Notes under the pieces: model-generated
Told to the model about the DNA's origin: nothing
Database searches by the model: none
Seen by the model: the letters and a program-made list of their open reading frames with translations, nothing else
Shown here: in pieces, positions 33,210-42,186 of the stretch
Numbering within the stretch: position 1 is the first letter of the stretch
Layout of the letters: each line of letters begins with the position of its first letter
Made by a program: the position numbers and the translations under genes
DNA from: JAISGQ01 sp045604965
Lineage (GTDB): Bacteria > Bacillota > Clostridia > Oscillospirales > Acutalibacteraceae
Direction: 5' to 3'
Length of the DNA: 64,000 bases
NCBI GenBank assembly: GCA_045604965.1
Contig: JAZUPB010000035.1
Span: 54,774-118,773 of the forward strand

Positions 33210-36065
33210 TTATTCTGCGTTAGCTCCTGACTCCGGTTCCGGCTCAGCGGCCTTTGTAGTGGTCGTCGTAGTCGTTGTAGTCGTGGGCTTCGTAGTAGTG
33301 GTAGTCGTCGTAGTAGTGGTAGTCGTCGTAGTAGTAGTCGTAGTAGTTGTTGTTGAAGACGTGGTGGATTTAGATGTTGATGAAGTGGTAGACTCCGACG
33401 ATGTTGTTGTCGATGTAGTAGACGATGAGGTAGGAGGCTCTGTTGTTATAACCGGCGGCAGAGTCGTTGACGCTGTTGTCGGTGCTGTTGTGGTCTCGCT
33501 TTCATCCGTTGATTCACTTTCATCCGTTCCAAACGAACTCTTATTCGTCAGGAATCTTGTGTATGCATCGTTTGCCGTACCGCCTCCGTGTACCGGGCAT
33601 ATAGGCATCTTGGAGTTCTTGTGGAAATAGCCTGTCGCCGTTGACGGACAGCTTGCACTTGCAATTCCGCCGGATGTTGCGCAATATTTGCGTGATACAA
33701 TATTTCCGCTCATATTTATAAACTTCTTTGAATCAAGGCCCTTATGAGCAGCATTCATAACAAGCTTCCAAGCCGACAAAGCGTGGTTGGGGCTGGTTAT
33801 TTCAAGCTTTGCAGGTATATCATAGCCAAACCAGCAGGCAGCTACATAATGTGATGTGCCACCGGCAAAGTATCTGTCCTTGTTGTCAGATGTAGTACCT
33901 GTTTTGCCGAATGTCGTATGACCGCTGATCTTTGCTTGACGTCCTGTTCCTATTGAACCGTTTACCGGCATACGGAGCAGATAGTTCATAATTGTTGCGG
34001 AATCCTTTGAGAATGCCTGTGTGGGAACATTCTTAGTGTTGTCTATAAGAATATTTCCGTCTGCGTCATAAACCTTTGAATAGAACATCGGCTCGTAAAG
34101 CTTACCGCCGTTGCCGAATGTTGCGTATGCCGCAGTCATTTCAAGAACTGTGACACCGTCAGTCAATGCGCCGAGACATGTAGACGGGTTCTTATCGCTG
34201 AATACTGTTCCGCCTACAGTTCTGCTGGATACAAGATTCAGTCCGAGTCTTTCCGTCATAAAGTCAAATGCCTTGGAATAGCCGATATAGGTGGATATTC
34301 GTACTGCAACACAGTTTGCAGAAATCTCTATCGCTCTTGCTGTGGGGATATTTTTACCCGTGTAGCTGGAGTAACCTGAGTTTTTAGGCCAGTTCTTTCC
34401 GTTAACCTTAAGTGACGGAGAGTTTGTTACCGGTGTGGAATACTCAAGATATCCCATCTCTACGGCAGGTCCGTAAACAGATACGGGCTTAAATGCAGAA
34501 CCCGGCTGACGCTGTGACTGTGTCGCTCTGTTGAGAACAAGGTCCTGTGACTTTGTTCCTCGACCGCCGCTGAGAGCCTTTACCTCGCCTTCGTAGTTCA
34601 TAACTACTATAGCGCACTGGGGCTGAGTCTTCTTCGGGAACTTTTTGAAATTGCTGGCGTTTGCAAAAAGATCATCGACTTTTTTCTGAAGATCGAGATC
34701 CATACAGGAATATATCTGAAGACCACCGTTATAAACAGCAAGTCTTGCCTCTGTCTCTGTCATTCCTGCCTTCTTCTGAAGGTCTTCTCTGAGTTCATAG
34801 ATGATCTGGTCAACGTACCAGTTGTTGTAGCTCTTTGTTTCAGGATTGTATCTGGCGCCTTCGTTATAGACCATTTCTTCTATCTCGATTTTTGCCTGAT
34901 CATACTCTTCCTGGGTTATAAAGTTATTGTTCAGCATTTCCTGCAGAACCCACTGAGCTCTTTCCTTATTGTTATCAGGCTGATAAAGAGGATTGAACTT
35001 TGACGGGTTCTTTGTTATTCCTGCAATACAGCAGGATTCCGCCAGCGAAAGCTGGGCTGCTTCCTTGTTGAAATAAGTCTTCGCTGCAGCCTGAACACCG
35101 TTACAGCCGTTGCCAAGAGCGATAACATTCATATATGACTCAAGAATGGTCTTCTTAGAATACTGCCGCTCAAGTTCAAGCGCTTTGAATATCTCCTTGA
35201 GCTTACGCTCAATGCTGACTTCATTCTCTTCCGTGACGTTTTTGATAAGCTGTTGGGTTATTGTCGAACCACCCTGTGCGTCATCTGAAAGATGCAGGAA
35301 CATATTACCGAATGCGAATATGGTTCTTCTCCAGTCAACACCCGAATGAGTCCAGTAACGCTTGTCTTCGATAGCAACAAATGCATCTCTGGTGTTTTCG
35401 GGAATATCCTCATAGTTTACCCAGATTCTGTTTTCCGAGCCGTGAAGCTCCTGATAAACATAATAGGTTCCGTCATCATTTTCGACATATATTGAAGACG
35501 TGTAGCTCATCTTGAGGTTATAAAGGTCGAAGTCTATATCCTTATCAAGGAACGCGAGAACATAAATCATCGCTGTTGCTCCGACTATACATCCTGTCAT
35601 TATGCAAATAAGAAGCACTGTTGCTATTGCCTGCATAACAAACTTAAGAATGCCGCCTGTGATCTTCCACCACTTCGGCACATTCTTTTTACGGCGTTTA
35701 TAGTCCTCATCATACTTACTGCGGGTCTGTGACCGCACAGTTTCCCTTCTTTCATCGGGAACATACTGAGCACGCACTGTCTCGTCTATATGGATTTTCG
35801 GTCTCTGCGGCTTCGCTCCTGCAGTTCGTACAGTCTCTTCTCTCCTGTCGTTCCTGCTGCCGCTGTTCTCTACCCATACTCGCGGATAGTGCTGTTCTTC
35901 ATTGCTCTTTACGGAAGGATTTCTTAAGTTTGCAAAAAATACCCTCAGGTCAATTTTAAGATTTTCCCACGTATCAACGCAGGCATTTCCGAAGTTCTGT
36001 GCAAATATCTTGGTCTTTTTCATAAACTTTGAGAAAAATGCCTTCATTTTTTCCGAAAAGCTCAA
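33210..36065 (-). CDS. class A penicillin-binding protein (PBP1A-like)
   Basis: About 951 residues. After a basic, disordered N-terminal region with one membrane helix near 140-175, a GT51 transglycosylase domain shows EDKRYWTHSGVDW and QGGSTITQQL; the transpeptidase domain has SxxK in QPGSAFKP, SxN in EISANCVAV and KTG in FGKTGTTSD. It polymerises and cross-links peptidoglycan outside the membrane. The tail is a Ser/Thr-rich linker with runs of 21 and 10 threonines. Start: I prefer the TTG at 36063-36065, since AAGGAGG lies about 11 nt upstream; a TTG at 36143 has no ribosome site and is part of a TTGACA that could be a -35. Confidence 0.92.
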   Translation of the reverse strand: MSFSEKMKAFFSKFMKKTKIFAQNFGNACVDTWENLKIDLRVFFANLRNPSVKSNEEQHYPRVWVENSGSRNDRREETVRTAGAKPQRPKIHIDETVRAQYVPDERRETVRSQTRSKYDEDYKRRKKNVPKWWKITGGILKFVMQAIATVLLICIMTGCIVGATAMIYVLAFLDKDIDFDLYNLKMSYTSSIYVENDDGTYYVYQELHGSENRIWVNYEDIPENTRDAFVAIEDKRYWTHSGVDWRRTIFAFGNMFLHLSDDAQGGSTITQQLIKNVTEENEVSIERKLKEIFKALELERQYSKKTILESYMNVIALGNGCNGVQAAAKTYFNKEAAQLSLAESCCIAGITKNPSKFNPLYQPDNNKERAQWVLQEMLNNNFITQEEYDQAKIEIEEMVYNEGARYNPETKSYNNWYVDQIIYELREDLQKKAGMTETEARLAVYNGGLQIYSCMDLDLQKKVDDLFANASNFKKFPKKTQPQCAIVVMNYEGEVKALSGGRGTKSQDLVLNRATQSQRQPGSAFKPVSVYGPAVEMGYLEYSTPVTNSPSLKVNGKNWPKNSGYSSYTGKNIPTARAIEISANCVAVRISTYIGYSKAFDFMTERLGLNLVSSRTVGGTVFSDKNPSTCLGALTDGVTVLEMTAAYATFGNGGKLYEPMFYSKVYDADGNILIDNTKNVPTQAFSKDSATIMNYLLRMPVNGSIGTGRQAKISGHTTFGKTGTTSDNKDRYFAGGTSHYVAACWFGYDIPAKLEITSPNHALSAWKLVMNAAHKGLDSKKFINMSGNIVSRKYCATSGGIASASCPSTATGYFHKNSKMPICPVHGGGTANDAYTRFLTNKSSFGTDESESTDESETTTAPTTASTTLPPVITTEPPTSSSTTSTTTSSESTTSSTSKSTTSSTTTTTTTTTTTTTTTTTTTTTKPTTTTTTTTTTKAAEPEPESGANAE
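33255..33353. repeat. trinucleotide/18-bp repeat encoding poly-Thr tail
   Basis: Nearly pure NGT triplets on the plus strand (ACN on the coding strand). Within it CGTAGTAGTGGTAGTCGT occurs twice in tandem (33291-33308, 33309-33326) and partly a third time. It encodes Thr10-Lys/Pro-Thr21, interrupted at 33285-33290. Length changes would stay in frame. Confidence 0.85.
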
Positions 36066-36180
36066 TGCAGTTTCGCCTCCTTCAATATCGGATAAGGCTT
36101 TTGTCCATCTTTTCTTTGAATAAAGCCTGTTATGGGGTGTCAAAATAAAATAAATACAAAACAGAAAGGACTGTTAGACT

Positions 36181-36507
36181 TTGAATAACAAATTTTTTCT
36201 CTCAGCCTGTGCAGCACTGATTCTTTCTGCTGTACTGATTTTTATGGCTGCTGTTTTTCCGGGATTTAACGGTACTGCCGCTCAGACATCCGGCAGCATC
36301 CAGGAAGCCGACGCTCCGACTTCATACACTGTAAAATCCTTCGGTGATAAAATAGGCATTTTTACCGGCAGCAGCGACAAACCGATAAAAACCATCAGCA
36401 TTGATCCCGCATCACTCCCCCGTGACGCTCAGATCCTTCTGGAGAAGGGTATAACCGTAAAAAATCACGAGGAGCTTCTTCTCCTCATTGAGGACTATAT
36501 CGGTTGA
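36181..36507 (+). CDS. BofC C-terminal-like secreted/anchored protein
   Basis: 108 residues with an N-terminal hydrophobic segment (about 6-28) and a compact domain YTVKSFGDKIGIF ... SLPRDAQILLEKGI ... EELLLLIEDYIG. The pattern of a short beta-strand unit, LP-x-D and a terminal LEDY-like end resembles the C-terminal domain of BofC/YpeB-type proteins, conserved in Oscillospiraceae. Start is a TTG at 36181 with AGAAAGGA upstream. It is divergent from the class A PBP gene. Role unknown; an envelope or sporulation-checkpoint link is only suggested by resemblance. Confidence 0.65.
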   Translation: MNNKFFLSACAALILSAVLIFMAAVFPGFNGTAAQTSGSIQEADAPTSYTVKSFGDKIGIFTGSSDKPIKTISIDPASLPRDAQILLEKGITVKNHEELLLLIEDYIG

Positions 36508-36644
36508 TCCACATACTTCTCTTCTGTATATTATATCTTTTTTCCTTGTAATAATCAACTGCTTAATTTAATGTCTTTTGTCATTATTTCGGTGTTTTTT
36601 TTACAAATTTTTAAACAATTTGATAATCCCACAAAATTCTCTGC

Positions 36645-36676
36645 AGCTGCCCTTACTTTTTTGGGCAGCTTTTTTC
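36645..36676 (+). terminator. terminator after the BofC-like gene
   Basis: AGCTGCCC / GGGCAGCT stem with a T-run 3' of it. It lies in the 294-bp gap between the BofC-like and O-antigen-ligase-like genes; otherwise the gap is AT-rich with a promoter at its right end. Confidence 0.8.
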
Positions 36677-36732
36677 TTCGTAATTTCTCTTTTGGAATGT
36701 TCAAAAAAACTTTAGTTTTTTTGATTTTAATA

Positions 36733-36761
36733 AAGACAAAAGTACATTTATAGTGTATAAT
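36733..36761 (+). promoter_or_regulatory. putative promoter of the O-antigen-ligase-like operon
   Basis: AAGACA (36733-36738), 17 nt, TATAAT (36756-36761), 41 nt before the ATG at 36802. Confidence 0.5.
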
Positions 36762-36801
36762 GTTTTTTACATTTCATATTGCTTTGGCTCGGAGGATAAT
36801 T

Positions 36802-38685
36802 ATGGCAAGCAACAAAAAAACTCAGGCTGAATACTATCCAATCAAATCTATGATGAACGGTGTCGCTATGGCTCTGTTTGTCGCTATAACAATATTTTTC
36901 CCTTTTGTCATGAGCACCGAAAAATATTTCAATATTACCAAGACAAAAAAATCCTGGTTTATCGGAATTGCTGTTATCGGGTGCATCGTTGCCCTCTTTG
37001 CTATGCTCCTCAGCTACAGCACAAGAACATCAAAGCCTGTTTATAAGTCACGTAAAATCGTACTTTCTGAAAGACGCGGAATTCCTCAGAATTTACTCGA
37101 GCTTTTTACCGTTATCCGTTATGTTTTTCTTTTCATAGCTTCAGCCTCAACCGCTGTTACTCTTATCGGTCTTTTCATCGGCGGTAAGCTCCTCACTATA
37201 GGAGTTCTGGCTCTCTGTATATCCGGCGCACTGCTTGCAGCCGTTCATATTGTCTGCTGCCTTGGCACCCCACGCCAGGAACAGATCATAGTCAAGTGCG
37301 ACAATGCGTTTACTAACTTCCTGCGAACCTTGACTTTGCCCGATGTTGCTATACTTCTTTACTGGGGTTGCATGCTTATTTCTTCCCTCAGCTCTGACAG
37401 CCCTATTGAAAGTATTATTGGTCTTGAAAAAAGAAATAACGGATTTTTTATTCAGACACTATATATCGCTGTGTACTTTATTATTTCCAGAGGCCTTGTT
37501 TTCAAGAACATCAAGGCTCAGCTTCTTATTTTTAGCGGCACTGCCGTTTCTGTGGTATCAATCCTCCATTATTTCGGCATCGATCTTTATGAAACAAACT
37601 ACGCAATTCCCCGCTGGCAGGTCGAAATGTACGCTTCCAAAACCGCTCGTACAAATGCAGGTACAAACTTCCTCGGCTCCATAGGAAATATCAATCTTCT
37701 CAGCTATGTTATCGTTATATGCTTTGTTGCCGCTGTACTTCTTTATATTGTGAATTCCCAGCCATCCTGGGACAAATACGGTATTGCTACACTCTCCTGC
37801 TGTTTTATTATGGCATTCGGTGAAAGATGCACACGCACAGATGCAGGTATCGTTGCAATAGTTGGCGCAGCATTCTTTGCTGTTGTTGTAACCTGCAATT
37901 CAGTTGACAGACTCAGACGAATCTGTATAAGCTTCGGTATTTCTACTCTCGGATGGTGTCTAAACCTTTTTATTGTAAAACACCATCTCCAGCGAATCTC
38001 TGTGGATACTACAAGTAAGGCACTGTTCTGCGGTGCTGTTATTCTCCTTGCAGCAGGTATAATTATGGCCCTGTTTTCTGATAGACTGAACCGTATAAAT
38101 GGTAAAATTATTCGTTTCAGTGCCTGGGGAATAATGGCTCTCGGTGTTATTTCCGTATGTACCCTTGCCATATCTGCCGCAAAAACCAAAACCTACGGAA
38201 CCTTCTATGAATTCGGTCAGATGCTTCTCGGCAACTTCGAGGAAAACTTCGGCAATTCAAGAGGTAAGATATGGATGAAATCTGTACAGCTTATTGACGA
38301 AAATCCCCTTTTCGGTATTGGCCCCGATAGATTTGCTACAGTATTCAGTGAAAAGCTCGGCGTACTGTTTAAGGGCAAGATACTTGACAAGGCTCACAAC
38401 GAATACCTTGATGTGCTCATATGCAACGGTATTATCGGTCTCGGTCTTTTTATGACATTCCTTGTCGGACTTCTTTTACGTACCATTCGCCGCTCATCAA
38501 AGCTGCCTGCCGCAGGAGCACTTGCTGTTGTTATTTTTGCATATATGACTCACGCTTTCTTCGGCTATCAGCTGCCGCTGCAGTCTCCTGTTGTCTGGGC
38601 AGTCCTCGGACTTGCAGGCTCCGCCTGCTTCGCAGAGTGCGAAGTCTCTGAAGCTTCCGTTTCTCTGAAAGGACAGAACAAATGA
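36802..38685 (+). CDS. O-antigen ligase/Wzy family polytopic membrane protein
   Basis: About 627 residues with some 12-13 hydrophobic segments. The Wzy_C-type region near 490-560 has NPLFGIGPDRF and KAHNEYLDVLICNGIIG, characteristic of O-antigen ligases and related glycan polymerases that act on lipid-linked glycans on the outer face of the membrane. In a Gram-positive the substrate would be capsule or teichoic-type glycan. ATG at 36802 is preceded by GGAGG; the reading frame is open 14 codons upstream. It overlaps truA by 4 nt (ATGA), so they are co-translated, probably without functional link. Confidence 0.82.
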   Translation: MASNKKTQAEYYPIKSMMNGVAMALFVAITIFFPFVMSTEKYFNITKTKKSWFIGIAVIGCIVALFAMLLSYSTRTSKPVYKSRKIVLSERRGIPQNLLELFTVIRYVFLFIASASTAVTLIGLFIGGKLLTIGVLALCISGALLAAVHIVCCLGTPRQEQIIVKCDNAFTNFLRTLTLPDVAILLYWGCMLISSLSSDSPIESIIGLEKRNNGFFIQTLYIAVYFIISRGLVFKNIKAQLLIFSGTAVSVVSILHYFGIDLYETNYAIPRWQVEMYASKTARTNAGTNFLGSIGNINLLSYVIVICFVAAVLLYIVNSQPSWDKYGIATLSCCFIMAFGERCTRTDAGIVAIVGAAFFAVVVTCNSVDRLRRICISFGISTLGWCLNLFIVKHHLQRISVDTTSKALFCGAVILLAAGIIMALFSDRLNRINGKIIRFSAWGIMALGVISVCTLAISAAKTKTYGTFYEFGQMLLGNFEENFGNSRGKIWMKSVQLIDENPLFGIGPDRFATVFSEKLGVLFKGKILDKAHNEYLDVLICNGIIGLGLFMTFLVGLLLRTIRRSSKLPAAGALAVVIFAYMTHAFFGYQLPLQSPVVWAVLGLAGSACFAECEVSEASVSLKGQNK

Positions 38686-39422
38686 GAAATCTTCTGCTTA
38701 CAATAAGTTTTCTCGGCACAGCATATCACGGATGGCAAATTCAGGAAAACGCCATTACCGTTCAGGAAGTTCTGCAGAATGCCCTTAAAACTGTTTTGGG
38801 AGAGCAGCCCGAAATAAAGGGATGTTCCCGTACCGACACCGGCGTTCACGCTTCAAAATTCTGTGTCAGCGTTAAAACAGAAAGCAGAATTCCCTGCGAT
38901 CGTCTGCCTGTTGCGCTGAACGTAAATCTTCCAAAGGACATAGCTGTTCTTTCCTGCGTGGAGGTTTCTTCAGATTTTCACGCCCGATACGACGCAAAAG
39001 GAAAACGCTATCTATATAAAATACTCAACACGCCCCTAAGAGATCCTTTCTATGAGGGGCGTGCACTCCATTATACAAGACCTTTGGATGAAAATCAGCT
39101 CGACAGAGCCTGCAAAAACTATATCGGTACCCACGATTTTTTGTCATTCTGCTCAAGCGGTTCCTCTGTTGAGGATACCGTTCGTACTGTCTCGGATGCA
39201 AGAGTGTACCGCCAAGGCGATCTGGTTGTTTTCAGTGTAAGTGCAGACGGTTTTCTCTATAATATGGTGCGCATTATGGTCGGAACCCTGCTCTCTGTCG
39301 CTGAGAATAAAATTCTTCCCGAGGATATACCTGATATTATAGCTTCCCGTAATCGAAACAATGCCGGTATTACCGCTCCGCCTCACGGGCTTTATCTCGA
39401 TGAGGTTTTTTACGATTTGTGA
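38682..39422 (+). CDS. truA: tRNA pseudouridine(38-40) synthase TruA
   Basis: 246 residues. The catalytic Asp lies in GCSRTDTGVHA near residue 52, preceded by the N-terminal FLGTAYHGWQ and followed by KRYLYKI, FCSSGSSVEDTVR and DGFLYNMVRIMVGTL, all standard TruA blocks. It converts uridines 38-40 of the anticodon stem-loop to pseudouridine. Start overlaps the upstream gene's stop (ATGA). Confidence 0.95.
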   Translation: MRNLLLTISFLGTAYHGWQIQENAITVQEVLQNALKTVLGEQPEIKGCSRTDTGVHASKFCVSVKTESRIPCDRLPVALNVNLPKDIAVLSCVEVSSDFHARYDAKGKRYLYKILNTPLRDPFYEGRALHYTRPLDENQLDRACKNYIGTHDFLSFCSSGSSVEDTVRTVSDARVYRQGDLVVFSVSADGFLYNMVRIMVGTLLSVAENKILPEDIPDIIASRNRNNAGITAPPHGLYLDEVFYDL

Positions 39423-39438
39423 AAAATGAGGAATAATT

Positions 39439-40857
39439 ATGGATAAAGAAAAAGAAAGAGTCACTTCTCACAAAACATCCCAAAGCACTGTGCGCAGTTC
39501 ATCTGCCAAATCTTCTTCCGGAAGCAGCAGTGCAAAAAAAGTTGTGTCAAAAAAGGCACAGACAGACTACAGGCCTGCTACCAGTGAACTGAAGCAGCGC
39601 ACGTCTTCTGCCGGAGTTAAACGAACCACTAATTCTGCTACCTCAACACGCAAAAAAACAGGAACAAAAAAGAAGAACACAAAGAAAAAGGAATCCAGAC
39701 TGTCTGCGATATTCAACGGCGTTCCTGCTGCGGCGAGATTTCTTCTTAAGCTTTTTTGCGTCTTTCTTGTTCTTGTAATAATTATTGTATTATGGACCTC
39801 TGCAACCGGCTGGTCTTTCGGCGATCTTTGTACACACAGTGCTCAGACTGTAAAGGACTGGAGCGCGTATAGCGGAACAGGAAGTGACTTTCCCCTGACC
39901 CTCAGCGGCAGCCATTCCTTAAAGCAGGAAAAGATCGGTGGAGGAGTTGCTGTCCTCACTGACACTTCTCTTACCTTCTACAGCAAAAAGGGCAACATGG
40001 CAAGAAGTCAGGCTCATTACATAGCAAACCCTGCACTGGCTGCTGAAAGCAATTATGCTCTTGTATACGATATCGGCGGTGACAGATGGAGATTTGAAAC
40101 TGCTTCGTCCACTCTCTGCTACGGTGAGGCTGATTACACTATCCTTTCAGGAAACGTGTCGCGCAGCGGATACTTCTCTCTTGTATGCTCTGATTCTGAA
40201 CGTCATTCTTCTGTTTATGTATATGACCGCTCGGGCAATAAAGTATTCGGCTGGAAAAGTGCCGACTATTACATCACCGTTTCCGCACTGAGCAGCAGCG
40301 GCGAAACTCTTACCGTTTGTGGATTCAACGCAGAAAACGGACTCATAAAATCTACGGTCATTACCTTTGATGTGTTTAAGAGTAAGGAAATATCAAGAGA
40401 ATTTTTCTCCGATACACTGCTTCTTGATGCTCGATATCTTAAAAGCGGAAAAGCTGTTGTTGTGGGAGAACAGAATATAATCACTGTCTCAAAGGACGGA
40501 AAAGTATTTGAATCTGTTCCTTTGCCAAACGATGTCACAGCCTATGACTTTGATTACAGCAGCGGTCTCGTATACTGCACATCTCCTGTCGAGGGCAGCA
40601 GTATCACCACCCTCACAGCTCTTGACACCAACGCAAATGAGCGTTTTTCTCAAAAGCTTTCCTGCAAGGTAACTGATATCGCAGCTTCTTCCGATTATAT
40701 CTGCGTTCTCTCCCAAGGATTCGCTTCATCTTATACAATCGGCGGTAAGTTTATAAAAGAATTCGACACTGCTGTCGATGCTAAAAAAATTGCTGTTATC
40801 AAAGATGATGCTTATATACTCTGCAACACTGTGCTCAGAAAAGAGCGCATATCATAA
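39439..40857 (+). CDS. DUF5711 family protein (anchored beta-propeller-like)
   Basis: 472 residues: a Ser/Lys-rich cytoplasmic N-terminus of about 90 residues, one membrane helix near 100-118 (LKLFCVFLVLVIIIVLW region) and an extracytoplasmic part of about 350 residues with repeated beta-strand blades suggesting a propeller. This matches DUF5711, a clostridial family of unknown function. GAGG lies upstream of the ATG; 16 nt separate it from truA. It precedes spoVAE. Confidence 0.8.
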   Translation: MDKEKERVTSHKTSQSTVRSSSAKSSSGSSSAKKVVSKKAQTDYRPATSELKQRTSSAGVKRTTNSATSTRKKTGTKKKNTKKKESRLSAIFNGVPAAARFLLKLFCVFLVLVIIIVLWTSATGWSFGDLCTHSAQTVKDWSAYSGTGSDFPLTLSGSHSLKQEKIGGGVAVLTDTSLTFYSKKGNMARSQAHYIANPALAAESNYALVYDIGGDRWRFETASSTLCYGEADYTILSGNVSRSGYFSLVCSDSERHSSVYVYDRSGNKVFGWKSADYYITVSALSSSGETLTVCGFNAENGLIKSTVITFDVFKSKEISREFFSDTLLLDARYLKSGKAVVVGEQNIITVSKDGKVFESVPLPNDVTAYDFDYSSGLVYCTSPVEGSSITTLTALDTNANERFSQKLSCKVTDIAASSDYICVLSQGFASSYTIGGKFIKEFDTAVDAKKIAVIKDDAYILCNTVLRKERIS

Positions 40858-40923
40858 TATTTGAATAATTCAAGCGGACATGTTAAAAATACTCTCATAA
40901 AAGATTTATGAAGGGTGTCTGAG

Positions 40924-41301
40924 ATGTCCGCTGTTTCTTTGACCATCGATTGTCTCAAGGCTTTTTTTGTTGGCGGTGCAATTTGTCTTGTAGGTCAGAT
41001 ACTTATAGACAAAACAAAACTTACTCCGGGCCGTATTCTGACCTGCTTTGTTGTTGCAGGCGTTGCACTAACTGCTATCGGGATTTACGACCCGTTGGTT
41101 AAATGGGCCGGTTCCGGTGCTACAGTACCTCTGACCGGATTTGGATATACCCTTGCCCAAGGTGTAAAAAAGGCAATTGACAAAGACGGAGTCATCGGCA
41201 TAATCACCGGCGGTGTGACTGCCGCTGCCGGCGGAATTACTGCTGCTGTAGTCTTCGGATATATTGCCGCTCTTTTATCAAAACCCATTGATAAAAGCTG
41301 A
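40924..41301 (+). CDS. spoVAE: SpoVAE (SpoVAEb) sporulation membrane protein
   Basis: 125 residues with four hydrophobic segments and the family blocks FFVGGAICLVGQILIDKT, TVPLTGFGYTLAQGVK and GGVTAAAGGITAAVVFGY. SpoVA proteins form the spore inner-membrane channel for dipicolinic acid. Normally spoVAC, spoVAD and spoVAEb are adjacent; here only this one is present. ATG at 40924 follows AAGGG. A CATGTTA at 40879-40885 resembles a forespore sigma-G -10, but no convincing -35 was found. Ends at a strong bidirectional terminator. Confidence 0.88.
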   Translation: MSAVSLTIDCLKAFFVGGAICLVGQILIDKTKLTPGRILTCFVVAGVALTAIGIYDPLVKWAGSGATVPLTGFGYTLAQGVKKAIDKDGVIGIITGGVTAAAGGITAAVVFGYIAALLSKPIDKS

Positions 41302-41329
41302 AAAAGGTGCCCTTTCGGGCACCTTTTTT
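41301..41329. terminator. bidirectional terminator after spoVAE
   Basis: AAAAAGGTGCCC / GGGCACCTTTTTT hairpin between convergent genes; it overlaps the stop region of the gluzincin gene. Confidence 0.9.
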
Positions 41330-42095
41330 ACTGATAATAGTTTTGCAGATACTGAAGCCATTCGCTGTATATTTCCGATTCTGTCTTTCCAAAGCAGGTT
41401 ATATAATCTTCTTTTTCTATTAGTTTCAGTACATTATCCCAGCCATATTCTTTATCAAGATATTCTATATAGGTTTGGGCAAAAGTGTACCCTCCACATT
41501 CCGAAAATGCTATGGGATTATTTGTCTGTGTTGCTTTATAAGACGGAACGGACATATATTCAAGCATCTCTCTGTAAAACGGTTCTCCGTTGGTAAGGTA
41601 CAGAGCGACACCCTCTGTCAGCCACAGCGATATATTTTCATTCATCACACTTACATATGCGTGGGTTATCTCATGGGGTATTGCGGCTTTTATGCTCTGA
41701 TAACTATGATATTTTCCCGGGTTTGCAGGTGATGTAACGATCACATCTGTTCCTATATTGTCTCCGATATACCAGTCGAGCCCGAGAAGTGGTGCGATAA
41801 AGCCATATTTTTTAGTCTGCATAGTTTTCTGACTGTCATAGATATATATTTTTATATTTTGTTTTTCCGTAAAACCAAGCTTTTCAGCTATACGCTCAGA
41901 TTCACTTTCTGCGAAACAGAATACATCTTCTGCCGCCTCTTTTTCGTTTTCACAGTAAAGTGTTATCCATTCACCTTTTATTTCCTGCATACCGCTCGTT
42001 TCAAGAGACAATGTCGGAATAAAATTCGCAAGGGTCACAAGGACAAGCACAAGGATCACCGATGCTGTGACAATGATAATTTTCTTTGTTTTCAT
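41328..42095 (-). CDS. membrane-anchored gluzincin (peptidase MA-like)
   Basis: About 255 residues. An N-terminal signal anchor (residues 5-25) is followed by a soluble metallopeptidase domain with HEITHAY near 148 and WLTEGVALYLTNG near 165, the HExxH plus downstream Glu pattern of peptidase-MA-like gluzincins. It would act outside the membrane. The ATG at 42095 follows GGAGGAAG. Monocistronic, sandwiched between terminators; substrate unknown. Confidence 0.82.
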   Translation of the reverse strand: MKTKKIIIVTASVILVLVLVTLANFIPTLSLETSGMQEIKGEWITLYCENEKEAAEDVFCFAESESERIAEKLGFTEKQNIKIYIYDSQKTMQTKKYGFIAPLLGLDWYIGDNIGTDVIVTSPANPGKYHSYQSIKAAIPHEITHAYVSVMNENISLWLTEGVALYLTNGEPFYREMLEYMSVPSYKATQTNNPIAFSECGGYTFAQTYIEYLDKEYGWDNVLKLIEKEDYITCFGKTESEIYSEWLQYLQNYYQ

Positions 42096-42152
42096 TTTTC
42101 TTCCTCCTTTTGTGTGCCGATTATACCCCTCAACACGCATAAAAAAGAAGTA

Positions 42153-42182
42153 ACCGTGGTCATAACTTCATATGACCACGGT
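42153..42182 (-). terminator. terminator of the LuxR-type regulator
   Basis: Perfect 11-bp arms ACCGTGGTCAT / ATGACCACGGT with an 8-nt loop, just downstream of the gene. Confidence 0.75.
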
Positions 42183-42186
42183 CATT

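Noticed and set aside
33255..33353. Repeat array considered as CRISPR-like or intergenic satellite
   Set aside because: Units are trinucleotides in frame within the PBP gene, with no spacers of unique sequence.
32971..33630. Plus-strand frame with long Val runs
   Set aside because: Antisense of the poly-Thr tail of the class A PBP; the valines are simply complements of ACN codons.
36066..36143. TTG at 36143 as the PBP1A start
   Set aside because: No Shine-Dalgarno before it and the TTG belongs to a TTGACA that may be a promoter element; a TTG at 36065 has AAGGAGG upstream.
40879..40885. CATGTTA as a definite sigma-G promoter
   Set aside because: No acceptable -35 at 16-18 nt spacing; kept only as a hint.
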